This document shows positions 56,641 to 64,000 of a stretch of DNA of 64,000 bases, in pieces (within the stretch, counting starts at the first letter, position 1; every line of letters begins with the position of its first letter). Origin of the DNA: Antarcticibacterium flavum (lineage in GTDB: Bacteria; Bacteroidota; Bacteroidia; Flavobacteriales; Flavobacteriaceae); NCBI RefSeq assembly GCF_006159205.1, contig NZ_CP040812.1, positions 3,720,001-3,784,000 on the forward strand, read 5' to 3'. The position numbers and the translations under genes are program-made. The notes beneath the pieces are model-generated. The model did not search any database, had not been told where the DNA came from, and saw only the letters and a list, made by a program, of their open reading frames with translations.

Positions 56641-57309
56641 TTACTCCAGCTCCTCGACCAGTTCCAGGATCTCTTCGGGAGAAAGATATAATCTCTTGAT
56701 CCTTGCTTTGTACACCTCAGAAAGATCGGCATGCCCAAGGATAAAATCTTTTGTGGCGAGGATGTATTCCCCCATTCCATGATTGACAGCATAGGTATCT
56801 GCGGCCCTTTCAGCTTCACGTATATAATTATTGGATAACACATAGCGAATCCCGAAAGTAAGGAGATTAAAACCTTTCCTGTCCCTGTAATCCATGATAT
56901 GGCCCAGCTCGTGGCCTATCCATCCAATAAGCACATCTTTAGGAATATCCTCAACGCCAAATTCTTCATCTTCTATATGAAGCCTTTCGCTTATCATAAT
57001 ATAATAAGACCTGTTTTTCCTTTTTTTAAATATGCCCGAAAATTTGGGCTGGGCCTGCATAAATGACTTTTTAATACTCTTCTTGAACTTAAATTCAATA
57101 GGGGTGTCAATCAATTCCGGGTAATGGGAGAGGGCTATACGAACTTCTTCTTCTATTGAGGGAGGTACAACCTTATTTGTGAAATGTAAACTGTCATTAT
57201 TTTTCATAACTGTAGATAAAGCAAACATGGAGTTTTGAAATATAAGGAATAACCCGGCACAAAAAAGGATTTGCACAGGAACCTGTCGGTTCTTATGGAG
57301 ATAAGGCAT
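56641..57309 (-). CDS. Exported zinc metallopeptidase-like protein
   Basis: A 222-residue protein with an N-terminal signal or anchor (about residues 10-32). The zinc motif H133-E-L-G-H137 is in IGWIGHELGHIMDYRDR, and an AERAADTYAVNHG stretch (E167 or D171) about 30 residues on gives the third ligand, as in M48-like peptidases. It lacks the multi-pass membrane part of HtpX. Substrate unknown. It converges with the GH3 gene with a 10-base gap. Confidence 0.8.
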   Translation of the reverse strand: MPYLHKNRQVPVQILFCAGLFLIFQNSMFALSTVMKNNDSLHFTNKVVPPSIEEEVRIALSHYPELIDTPIEFKFKKSIKKSFMQAQPKFSGIFKKRKNRSYYIMISERLHIEDEEFGVEDIPKDVLIGWIGHELGHIMDYRDRKGFNLLTFGIRYVLSNNYIREAERAADTYAVNHGMGEYILATKDFILGHADLSEVYKARIKRLYLSPEEILELVEELE

Positions 57310-57375
57310 TCTTATAGCTTTTTTTATAAAGATACTGTTCTCGGGGCATTTTTAAAAATCATAATTATAAAACAT

Positions 57376-57404
57376 AAAAAAGCCCTACACAAAGTGTAAG
57401 GCTT
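57376..57404 (-). terminator. Terminator of the cold-shock gene
   Basis: AGCC-C-TACAC and GTGTA-A-GGCT pair around an AAA loop with one internal mismatch; the minus strand then runs into T6. It lies about 40 bases past the stop. Confidence 0.8.
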
Positions 57405-57441
57405 AAAACTTTCATAAGTATAGTAACTATATAAACAAAGC

Positions 57442-57633
57442 CTAAGCTTGTTTCACGTTTACTGCATTTAATCCTTTTCTTCCTTCTTCAAGATCAAACG
57501 TTACTTCGTCGTTCTCTCTGATTTCATCAACAAGACCATTTGCGTGTACGAAATATTCTTTGTTTGATTCTTCGTCTGTAATAAATCCAAATCCTTTAGA
57601 GTCGTTAAAAAATTTGACAGTTCCTCTATTCAT
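57442..57633 (-). CDS. Cold-shock domain protein
   Basis: A 63-residue CspA-type nucleic-acid chaperone. RNP1 is KGFGFIT and RNP2 is YFVHAN, both intact, in the order GTVKFFNDSKGFGFITDEES. I use the ATG at 57633 (MNRGTVKFF) because the eight upstream codons are AT-rich and not part of the domain. A TATCTTTG -7 box lies close upstream, so the leader would be short, unlike the long cold-shock leader of E. coli cspA. Confidence 0.93.
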   Translation of the reverse strand: MNRGTVKFFNDSKGFGFITDEESNKEYFVHANGLVDEIRENDEVTFDLEEGRKGLNAVNVKQA

Positions 57634-57654
57634 TATATATAAATTTAATTTGGA

Positions 57655-57662
57655 CAAAGATA
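57655..57662 (-). promoter_or_regulatory. Candidate -7 box of the cold-shock gene
   Basis: The minus strand reads TATCTTTG, a match to TAnnTTTG, 21 bases before the start codon. The 170-base spacer 57658-57829 is otherwise extremely A/T-rich. No -33 TTG at usual spacing. Confidence 0.38.
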
Positions 57663-57780
57663 TGATAAATTAATTGATTTTAAATATATCGTGAGTTTTA
57701 TTTTAAATTTTTTAATTTTTTAAAATTTTTACTGAAAATTTTTCTGTAACATTTTTTCTTTTTTAAAAATCTTAAAAATA

Positions 57781-57806
57781 AAAAGCTGCCCCTTTGGACA
57801 GCTTTT
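57781..57806 (-). terminator. Terminator of the DUF4168 gene
   Basis: AAAAGCTG and CAGCTTTT pair around a ten-base loop; on the minus strand the stem is followed by T5. It lies 24 bases past the stop. Confidence 0.82.
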
Positions 57807-57829
57807 AGATTTTCTGAAAACAGCAGTTG

Positions 57830-58312
57830 TTATCCTGCCATGATCTTTTGCAATCTCTGAATTAGGGAAGGGTTAGTTTGCATGGCCCCTGCTATTTGCT
57901 CATATCTTTCAACGGTAAGATCGGCATCTGTAATGATCTCTTCCATCTCTGCCTGGATTGCAGGTTGCATTTTTTCAATTTTCTCAACTGCTTTTGCATG
58001 TTTTTGAAGGTCTTCTTTCGATGCATCAACCTGCTGGTTTTGCATTTTTGCCTGGTGTATTTCATTAAAGGTACCTATCTCCATATCCTGCTCTTCCACG
58101 GCAGCTATCATCTTCTTTTGTGCTTTTTGCTGTGCCACCTGTATACCCTGGTAGGCTTCAGCAAATTTTTCCAGTTCAGCATCGGTCACCTTTACATCCT
58201 GTTGTTGCTGTTGTTGCTGTGGTAGCTGCGGGGTTTGGGCCATAGCCGTGGAACCCGCAAAAAGTCCTGCGCAAAGCAGCATCACATTCATCTTTCTTTT
58301 CAATCTAAACAT
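57830..58312 (-). CDS. DUF4168 domain secreted protein with polyglutamine stretch
   Basis: A 160-residue exported protein from the ATG at 58312 (MFRLKRKMNV), which gives a normal signal peptide ending TAMAQ. Upstream in-frame codons to 58375 add no signal-like sequence. The mature start is a run of seven Gln encoded by mixed CAA/CAG codons. The DUF4168 pattern follows: TDAELEKFAEAYQGIQVAQQKAQ, and near the end ITDADLTVERYEQIAGAMQTNPSL, in two similar helical halves. Function unknown; the family is widespread in exported bacterial proteins. Confidence 0.88.
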   Translation of the reverse strand: MFRLKRKMNVMLLCAGLFAGSTAMAQTPQLPQQQQQQQDVKVTDAELEKFAEAYQGIQVAQQKAQKKMIAAVEEQDMEIGTFNEIHQAKMQNQQVDASKEDLQKHAKAVEKIEKMQPAIQAEMEEIITDADLTVERYEQIAGAMQTNPSLIQRLQKIMAG

Positions 58313-58532
58313 CTGTTTGTTTTTAATTATTAAAATTTGAAGCTTGCAAACTAAGGGTCTTATCGCATTTTGCATAATTAGGAGCGTTAAAGATTTGTTA
58401 GAACCTTGATCTTGCTCAGTTTTTGGATTTCTTTATGAAAGAAAACCCTCTTATCAATCGACTTAATTATTACATTTAATGCGATCAAAATTTAGAGGGC
58501 AATCCTTTAAACTCTATAATATCTGCTTCACT

Positions 58533-59486
58533 ATGAAAGGCCCTATTCATACTTTTTTAATTTTGATTATTTCCCTGCTGGCAGGAAGTATGCTCCTCTC
58601 ATGTGTAGAGAAAGCGGCACCCGGTAACCAAAAGAGGCCTGCAATCAAGGAGGATACGACCAAAACGGTTTCTGCACTTAAGGAGCATTTGATTCAATTG
58701 GAGAATGAGTTAATAATTACCTACAGGCTGGATTCACTTACAGATGTTAAAAAGGCTGATAGTTTATGGGCATCTTACAGTAAACATCAGCAAAGAACAC
58801 TGCTGGCAATTAATAGAATAGATGCTGTAAGGGTGGGGCCCGGCAGCAAAATTGTTGTGCCAGATACACTTGTCGAGGATTTTAATTTATATGCTCCCTT
58901 TCCATCCCGGCTTGATATTCTTGAACCTATACCTCAAACTGTTCTTATCTCGCGCAGGGTTCAGGCTTTTGGGCTGTATGAGTGTGGCAGGCTTATAAAA
59001 TGGGGTCCCGTAAGTACAGGCAAGCAGTCCACTCCCACTCCTGCAGGACTTAATTATGGGAATTACAAAGCTAAAAGGAAAATAAGTACGGTCAACCAAA
59101 GCTGGCTCATGCCATATTATTTTAATTTCATGAATTTTGAAGGGGTAGGGGTGCACCAGTACTTATTACCCGGTTTCCCTGCCAGTCATGCCTGTGTAAG
59201 GCTTGAGATGGCAGATGCTATGTTCATATATGAATGGGCACAGCAGTGGGAACTGGATGCTACACGCACAAGGGTGGTTCGAAATGGTACACCTTTTATG
59301 GTCTTTGGGGATTATGATTTTGAAGCAGATGTACCGTGGCTGCAATTGGTCAATGATCCTGCCGCTAACGAACTGAACAAGCAGGAGCTGGATATTTTAA
59401 AAAAATATACCGAGGAATATTTCAAGGATATAAGAAACTTCAATACTATAGAAGTACAGCAGCCTCAGGGTTCAATAGCTACTTAA
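58533..59486 (+). CDS. L,D-transpeptidase lipoprotein
   Basis: YkuD-domain enzyme (317 residues from ATG 58533) that would form 3-3 cross-links in, or attach proteins to, peptidoglycan. The lipobox LLSC gives Cys24. The catalytic site is H208 to S218-H219-A-C221-V-R223 (GVHQYLLPGFPASHACVRL), where C221 is the nucleophile. The 18 codons upstream of 58533 are in frame but precede the signal peptide and are unlikely to be used. It is followed 39 bases on by an orphan secreted protein gene. Confidence 0.9.
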   Translation: MKGPIHTFLILIISLLAGSMLLSCVEKAAPGNQKRPAIKEDTTKTVSALKEHLIQLENELIITYRLDSLTDVKKADSLWASYSKHQQRTLLAINRIDAVRVGPGSKIVVPDTLVEDFNLYAPFPSRLDILEPIPQTVLISRRVQAFGLYECGRLIKWGPVSTGKQSTPTPAGLNYGNYKAKRKISTVNQSWLMPYYFNFMNFEGVGVHQYLLPGFPASHACVRLEMADAMFIYEWAQQWELDATRTRVVRNGTPFMVFGDYDFEADVPWLQLVNDPAANELNKQELDILKKYTEEYFKDIRNFNTIEVQQPQGSIAT

Positions 59487-59525
59487 TTCCGCTTTTATTT
59501 GTAAATTAAGTTATAAACCAATGTT

Positions 59526-60296
59526 ATGACAAATTCAAAGTTTAAGAATTTCGTGTGGGCTATGCCGCTAATTTTCCTGTTCTTTCCATTTTCCCTGCTT
59601 GCCCAGGAAACAACAGTAATGGTAAGGGTGCATAGTAAGGATGCTAAATTTATTGGTAGTTCTATTGGTGGCGCCAAAGTGCTTGTGAGGAATGAGGCTA
59701 CCGGGGAACTATTAGCTGAAGGTATAACTCGGGGAAGTACCGGAGATACAGAAAAGATCATGCAGGAGCCGCGTAAAAGAGGGGAAAGACTTTCAACAGG
59801 TGAAACTGCAGGTTTTCTTGCCAGGCTTGATATTACTGAACCTGTTTTTGTAACTATAGAGGCTATTGCCCCGGTGAATAAAAGACAGGCAGCTGTTAGA
59901 TCCAGTACGCAGTTATGGGTGATCCCCGGCAAAAATATAGAAGGAGATGGCGTTGTGTTGGAGGTTCCCGGTTTTGTTATAGATATACTTTCTCCTCAAA
60001 CCCATGAAAGGATCGCGCAGGGGGAGGATATTAATATTCGTGCAAATGTTGTCATGATGTGCGGGTGCCCGGTTACCCCCGGCGGAATATGGAATGCCGA
60101 TGACTACGAGGTTACAGCCATAATAAAACAGGAGGGAGGGGAACCCAGGGAAGTTCGACTGGAACCCATACAAAAGCCCAGCACCTTCGAGGAAAAAATT
60201 TCACTAGAGCCGGGGAATTATGAGATCACAGTATATGCTTTTGATCCTCAAACCGGGAATACCGGGCTGGACAGGACCAATATAATAGTCCAGTAA
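59526..60296 (+). CDS. Secreted hypothetical protein with CGCP motif
   Basis: A 256-residue protein that I do not recognise. Signal peptide at residues 1-26 (LLAQ). The N-terminal half is beta-rich with repeated GAKVLVRNE-type strands and a basic PRKRGE loop. In the C-terminal half the motif MMCGCPVTPGGIWN (about 178-191) holds two closely spaced cysteines that could bind a metal or form a disulfide, and the end (PGNYEITVYAFDPQTGNTGLD) looks like an Ig-like fold. It follows the L,D-transpeptidase and may be co-transcribed. Function unknown. Confidence 0.75.
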   Translation: MTNSKFKNFVWAMPLIFLFFPFSLLAQETTVMVRVHSKDAKFIGSSIGGAKVLVRNEATGELLAEGITRGSTGDTEKIMQEPRKRGERLSTGETAGFLARLDITEPVFVTIEAIAPVNKRQAAVRSSTQLWVIPGKNIEGDGVVLEVPGFVIDILSPQTHERIAQGEDINIRANVVMMCGCPVTPGGIWNADDYEVTAIIKQEGGEPREVRLEPIQKPSTFEEKISLEPGNYEITVYAFDPQTGNTGLDRTNIIVQ

Positions 60297-60299
60297 GGT

Positions 60300-61106
60300 T
60301 TACTTTTCAACTTCAAGGTCTATAAGTCCCAAATCCAGAATGGTCCTTAGTACCCCGTTTTCATTATTACCAAATTCTGTTCTATGTCTGCTGATTTTGA
60401 TAATTTCGGGATGTGCGTTTTTCATGGCATAGCTATGCGTTGCATTCTGCATCATTTCAAGATCGTTGAGGTAATCTCCAAAGACCAAAGTCTCATCAGG
60501 AGAGATATTTAATTTTTCCTGAACTTTTCTTATGGCTACTCCCTTATTGGCAGATTTTGCGGTAATATCTAAAAAGATCCTGGCGGCTACAGCTACTTTA
60601 AAATCATTTTCAAACTCTTTATAGGCAGCGTAACTATTTTCCTCCACACCCTGCCAGTCACATAAGGTTACTTTTAATACAGTATCTTCCACTTGAGTTA
60701 AGTCATCCACATATTTAAGACGGGTATAATATTTTTTGATTTCGGTAAGAAATCTTTCATCCCGGCATTCCACATAAGCAGAGCCCTTACAACATAATAC
60801 AGGATTTACATCCTTAAGGTCACGGCCAATCTCAATAAACTTTCTGGCAGCATGTATGTCCATCTCGTTAATATACAGGTCCTGCCCTTTGTGTACCACG
60901 TGGGTGCCATTTTCAGCAAAAAAGATCATCCTGTCCTTGATCCTTTCAAAATTTGATTCAAGATTATAATACTGCCGCCCACTTGCCACAGCAAAAAGTA
61001 TATTTTTCTCTGAAAGAGTTCTTTCTATTTCCCAAAAATCGGAATGGAGCTGGTGGTCATCATTAAGCAAAGTACCATCCATATCTGCAACTATCAATTT
61101 GATCAT
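60300..61106 (-). CDS. Cof-type HAD-IIB phosphatase
   Basis: Cytoplasmic sugar-phosphate or nucleotide phosphatase (268 residues) started at ATG 61106 (MIKLIVADMDGTLLN). The catalytic DxDGTLL is at residues 8-14, FAVASGRQ near 40 is motif II, and the C-terminal GDYLNDLEMMQNA with the preceding KSANKGVAI lysine gives motifs III and IV, as in Cof/YbiV proteins. Seven further codons upstream are open but off-family. Substrate unknown. Confidence 0.9.
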   Translation of the reverse strand: MIKLIVADMDGTLLNDDHQLHSDFWEIERTLSEKNILFAVASGRQYYNLESNFERIKDRMIFFAENGTHVVHKGQDLYINEMDIHAARKFIEIGRDLKDVNPVLCCKGSAYVECRDERFLTEIKKYYTRLKYVDDLTQVEDTVLKVTLCDWQGVEENSYAAYKEFENDFKVAVAARIFLDITAKSANKGVAIRKVQEKLNISPDETLVFGDYLNDLEMMQNATHSYAMKNAHPEIIKISRHRTEFGNNENGVLRTILDLGLIDLEVEK

Positions 61107-61216
61107 AATCTCTCCTGTTTTCGCCAAAGATAAAAATTTAGAATGCGTTTGATCTTAATACCATATCATTTCTTCCTGTACGTTCATAGCATTAATCAAT
61201 ACTTTATAAAGCATAA

Positions 61217-61239
61217 AAAACCCGCAATCGTGCGGGTTT
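61217..61239 (-). terminator. Terminator of the holin-like gene
   Basis: AAACCCGCA and TGCGGGTTT pair perfectly around an ATCG loop; the minus strand continues with T6. It lies about 25 bases past the stop. Confidence 0.88.
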
Positions 61240-61263
61240 AAATACCTTTCTTATGGAAATGAT

Positions 61264-61620
61264 CTAAAATAGGATCGCATCCAGGATAGCACTTACGACT
61301 GCAAGAATAACTGCAAGCCAGAGGGATGGTAAAAACCCTACCGTATTAAAGTCCTTGCTTAATTTATCTGCCAGCTCGATAATTATGGCATTCACTATAA
61401 TCCTAATAATAAAGCCAAGGCCAAGGAAGTAGAAGACCCCTAATGTAGCGATATTAAGCACAGCAGTAAGTATCCAGCTTAAAAGAAAACTTAGGACCCC
61501 AATTATAAGAGCCACAATAATGGCGGTTTTAAATCCCTTTAATTCCACCTTGGACATATATTTGGCCGCGATCAATAAAACGACGGCATCAATAACGATA
61601 TGAAGAAGCCACTGTAACAT
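61264..61620 (-). CDS. Phage-holin-family-like membrane protein
   Basis: A 118-residue membrane protein with about four hydrophobic helices (near 5-18, 32-58, 60-82 and 100-117). The GVFYFLGLGFIIRIIVNAIIIELADKL stretch resembles the phage holin 4 superfamily/DUF-type small membrane proteins common in chromosomes. No endolysin or other phage gene is nearby, so this is probably a housekeeping membrane protein despite the family name. Confidence 0.75.
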   Translation of the reverse strand: MLQWLLHIVIDAVVLLIAAKYMSKVELKGFKTAIIVALIIGVLSFLLSWILTAVLNIATLGVFYFLGLGFIIRIIVNAIIIELADKLSKDFNTVGFLPSLWLAVILAVVSAILDAILF

Positions 61621-61679
61621 ATAATTTTGGTTTTGGTTAGTTTTTTAAAGATATTAAATATATCAGGACATAGAAGGTC

Positions 61680-62333
61680 CTATTTCTTACAAATTAAAGT
61701 TAAAGAATTTCCTTTAAGCTGTTTTTTATGGGATTTCCTGATGAAAAGTTCGTACAGAGCCTTAAAATTAGCCAACTTTTCACGGTATACCAGGCTGGTC
61801 TCAGTGCGATATTTTTGGGCATCTGCAGGATAGCCGGCATAATTCAATCCAAGGTTATTTGAGATAAAAAGGGTGCGGGGAAGATGGAATGCCTGTGTGA
61901 CCACGATGGCGCTTGGTATATCAAATTCAGTTGAAGATCTTTTCATGCTTTCATAGGTATTTAAACCTGCAGGATCTGTAGAGATGTGGGAGGGAGGAAC
62001 ATTTCTTAAAAGGAGATATGACCGCATTGCACTTACTTCATCATAATCCTTTTCACGGTTGTCCCCACTTAGAAGAAAGCGTTTTGCCTTACCTTTCTTA
62101 TAAATCCTTAGCCCCGTATCAACCCGGTCCTGCAATACCGGCGACAGTTTACCGTCTGAATGGACACTTGCACCAAGGATTATAACAGTATGGGCATCTG
62201 GCAGCGCTTCAATGCTTGAATATACTTTTTCCCTGGTTGATCTTTCAACGTAGAAACTTAAAAGATACACCAGGCCAATCCCTGCTACTAGCAGTAGAAC
62301 CAGTATAATTAGTAGTCTTTTAATCCTCTTCAT
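61680..62333 (-). CDS. SanA/YdcF (DUF218) family protein
   Basis: A 217-residue protein with one N-terminal membrane helix (residues 8-28) and a periplasmic DUF218 domain. VIILGASVHSDGKLSPVLQDRVDTGL and FLLSGDNREKDYDE near 85-100 are the family core, and VVTQAFHLPRTLFI near 150 its conserved last motif. SanA in E. coli affects envelope permeability. Its start and the divergent nitroreductase start are about 165 bases apart. Confidence 0.87.
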   Translation of the reverse strand: MKRIKRLLIILVLLLVAGIGLVYLLSFYVERSTREKVYSSIEALPDAHTVIILGASVHSDGKLSPVLQDRVDTGLRIYKKGKAKRFLLSGDNREKDYDEVSAMRSYLLLRNVPPSHISTDPAGLNTYESMKRSSTEFDIPSAIVVTQAFHLPRTLFISNNLGLNYAGYPADAQKYRTETSLVYREKLANFKALYELFIRKSHKKQLKGNSLTLICKK

Positions 62334-62498
62334 AAGGGTTTTTTACAATTATAGTAACGTATTCATCTTAAATGTAGTGTTGGATCCATATTCTCTCTTT
62401 TCGTAAATTTAATTGCAATTACTTATTCTTAATGAAGGTATAACTTTTTCCCGCGGTAACAAATGCTTAATTTTGCTTCAGATTTATAAAGCTTTTAG

Positions 62499-63158
62499 AT
62501 GATGAGTATTGAAGCCCTAAAATGGCGGTATGCCACCAAAAAATTTGACAACGAGAAATTTTTACCTACTCATAAGCTGGAGGTGCTAAAAGACGCTTTT
62601 AACCTAACTGCGACCTCCTATGGATTGCAACCTATTAAAATGATCATAATTCATGATAAGGGACTTCAGGAAAAGTTGGTAAAACATTCCTACAATCAAA
62701 AACAGGTGGCCACCGCTTCTCATGTGCTGGTGATATGTATAGAGAAGCAGGTAGATAAGACTTTTATAGAAGAATACTTTAACAGGGTGCACAGCGTTAG
62801 AGCTACCCCTCCAGATGTTCTTCGACCTTTTCAAAATTCTCTAATTGGTGATTTTGAAAAGAAACACGTTGATGAAATTGCCCAATGGGCAACTAACCAG
62901 GCGTACCTCGCTCTTGGAACCCTGCTAACCGTTTGTGCGACTGAAGGTATTGATTCCTGTCCCATGGAAGGTTTTGATCCTGCCGGCTATGATGAATTAC
63001 TGGGGCTGGGGGAGATGAATTTGGAATCTGTTCTTGCACTGCCGGTGGGGTATCGTGCGAGTGATGATATGTTTTCTGAATTTAAAAAAGTAAGACGCCC
63101 CCTTGAGGACGTCATCATCGAATTTCCTGTAGATCCTTCAATTAAAAGTAGAGGTTAA
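62499..63158 (+). CDS. Nitroreductase family NAD(P)H oxidoreductase
   Basis: FMN-dependent reductase (219 residues) of the NfsB/FRase I type. LKWRYATKKFDNEKFL at residues 7-22 has the FMN-phosphate arginine, PTSYGLQPIKMIII-like TATSYGLQPIKMIII near 38-52, and LGLGEMNLESVLALPVGYRASDDMF near the end the late FMN segment. It may detoxify nitro compounds or quinones; the physiological substrate is unknown. It is convergent with ribB, 39 bases apart. Confidence 0.9.
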   Translation: MMSIEALKWRYATKKFDNEKFLPTHKLEVLKDAFNLTATSYGLQPIKMIIIHDKGLQEKLVKHSYNQKQVATASHVLVICIEKQVDKTFIEEYFNRVHSVRATPPDVLRPFQNSLIGDFEKKHVDEIAQWATNQAYLALGTLLTVCATEGIDSCPMEGFDPAGYDELLGLGEMNLESVLALPVGYRASDDMFSEFKKVRRPLEDVIIEFPVDPSIKSRG

Positions 63159-63197
63159 AAAAAAGGCTTATTTAGCCAATTAAGCTTTGGGAATACA

Positions 63198-64000
63198 TTA
63201 GTAATTCACATATTCTGTGATCTCCAGGCCATATCCTATCATTCCAACTCGTTTTGTTTGAGCCGAGTTTGATAAGAGTTTGATCTTATGGATTTCCAGA
63301 TCGTGCAGGATCTGGGCACCAATTCCAAAATCTTTTGTATCCATTATAATTGGGGGAGCTTTCATTTCTCCCTGCTTCTGGCGTTCCTTAAGTTCTGTAA
63401 GCCTTTTTAAAAGATTGAGAGACTGGCTTTCCTGATTGATAAATACAATAGCGCCCCTGCCTTCATCATTGATAGCTTTGAACATATCATCCAGTTTCTT
63501 ATCCGCATTATTGGTAAGGGTTCCCAGAATATCGTTATTTACCAAAGTAGAGTTAACACGTACCATGATCTCCTCTGTAGGTTTCCAGGCTCCTTTGGTA
63601 AGCGCTATATGTATTTGATTATTGGTAGTTTGCTGGTAAGCCCTTAATCTAAAGGTTCCAAACCTTGTATTTATATCGAAATCCTCTTTCTTCTCAATAA
63701 GGGAGTCATGCTGCATACGATAGGCAACCAGGTCTTCGATAGATACAAGTTTGAGATCGAATTTCCTTGCCACTTCAATAAGCTGTGGTAACCTTGCCAT
63801 AGTACCATCTTCATTCATAATCTCCACAATAACTCCTGCAGGTTGAAATCCTGCAAGCCTGGCAAAGTCAATAGCAGCCTCAGTATGCCCCGTCCTTCTT
63901 AACACTCCGCCTTCTTTTGCCTTAAGCGGAAAAATATGACCTGGACGGCTCAAGTCCATAGGGCGGGTTTCAGGATTGATCAGGGATTTAATAGTCTTTG
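63198..64000 (-). CDS. ribB: 3,4-dihydroxy-2-butanone-4-phosphate synthase with degenerate RibA-like domain (5' part beyond the window)
   Basis: The reading frame continues past base 64000 (codons before the internal Met at 63959 read KTIKSLINPETRP), so the N-terminal third is missing. The visible part has the RibB signature RPGHIFPLKAKEGGVLRRTGHTEA and VSIEDLVAYR. The following RibA-like domain (about 125 to the end) lacks the GTP cyclohydrolase II zinc cysteines: the place of SLRCDCG reads TLTNNAD, and the RGQEGRGIGL loop is replaced by NQESQSLNLL. Only the RibB reaction of riboflavin synthesis is therefore expected. Confidence 0.88.
   Translation of the reverse strand, partial: KTIKSLINPETRPMDLSRPGHIFPLKAKEGGVLRRTGHTEAAIDFARLAGFQPAGVIVEIMNEDGTMARLPQLIEVARKFDLKLVSIEDLVAYRMQHDSLIEKKEDFDINTRFGTFRLRAYQQTTNNQIHIALTKGAWKPTEEIMVRVNSTLVNNDILGTLTNNADKKLDDMFKAINDEGRGAIVFINQESQSLNLLKRLTELKERQKQGEMKAPPIIMDTKDFGIGAQILHDLEIHKIKLLSNSAQTKRVGMIGYGLEITEYVNY

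Noticed and set aside
61264..61620. Prophage remnant suggested by the holin-like protein
   Set aside because: No endolysin, terminase or structural gene is nearby; holin-4-like membrane proteins are common chromosomal genes.

Overview
The window is a piece of a Bacteroidota chromosome, most likely from a marine-type Flavobacteriaceae member close to Gramella/Christiangramia, Salegentibacter or Zunongwangia. The signs are moderately low GC, many short lipoprotein and exported proteins, a TTG-N19-TAnnTTTG promoter of the Bacteroidota type in front of the tRNA, a bacillithiol-type thiol system (BshB1, YtxJ-like), a FAD-dependent menaquinone pathway cluster, and flavobacterial families such as SIMPL, DUF6929-like, FAS1 and LysM plus periplasmic-binding fusions. 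The genus is inference. Almost all genes are ordinary core or lineage genes. There is no rRNA, CRISPR array, prophage, transposase or integrase.

Layout. 0-4.5 kb: OmpA-like lipoprotein, GT2 glycosyltransferase, a solitary HsdR-N-like protein divergent from holA, then menA. 4.5-5.2 kb: an AT-rich orphan secreted protein enclosed by a perfect 12-bp inverted repeat and followed by a GC-rich foldable tract, which looks like a small inserted cassette. 5.2-9.1 kb: UPF0173 hydrolase, menC, CPBP protease and menE, which with menA form a loose menaquinone block. 9.1-15.1 kb: M24 and M1 peptidases, DoxX, and an acyl-CoA carboxylase beta subunit. 15.4-18 kb: small membrane protein, DinB, EttA. 18.3-21.4 kb: DEAD helicase and two lipoproteins. 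21.5-26.4 kb: a stress-flavoured stretch with CsbD, ClpB, YtxJ-like and three small extremely hydrophilic proteins. 26.5-32 kb: fumarylacetoacetase, GlyA, trehalase. 32-36 kb: MBL lipoprotein, GNAT, DUF1622, hutG-hutI. 36-38.1 kb: cystathionine gamma-synthase-like enzyme, bshB1, tRNA-His. 38.7-47.3 kb: PNPOx-like, SIMPL, guaA, LysM/periplasmic-binding fusion, OsmC, DUF922, nitronate monooxygenase-like, mnmA, lipocalin-like. 47.5-57.6 kb: four-domain FAS1 lipoprotein, yidC, pyrG, DUF3820, a frameshifted FAD oxidoreductase, GH3, metallopeptidase, cold-shock protein. 57.8-64 kb: DUF4168, L,D-transpeptidase, orphan secreted protein, HAD phosphatase, holin-like, SanA-like, nitroreductase, and the truncated 3' part of ribB.

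Points worth a second look: a 7-bp-periodic repeat family that fills the larger spacers; the IR-bounded cassette at 4505-5018; a one-G deletion splitting the FAD oxidoreductase near 53910; a RibA-like domain that has lost its zinc and GTP-loop residues; the cluster of disordered proteins, one with a tandemly duplicated start region; and a tRNA-His with two adjacent U-U oppositions in its acceptor stem. I did not find convincing evidence of a wholly new multi-gene system.
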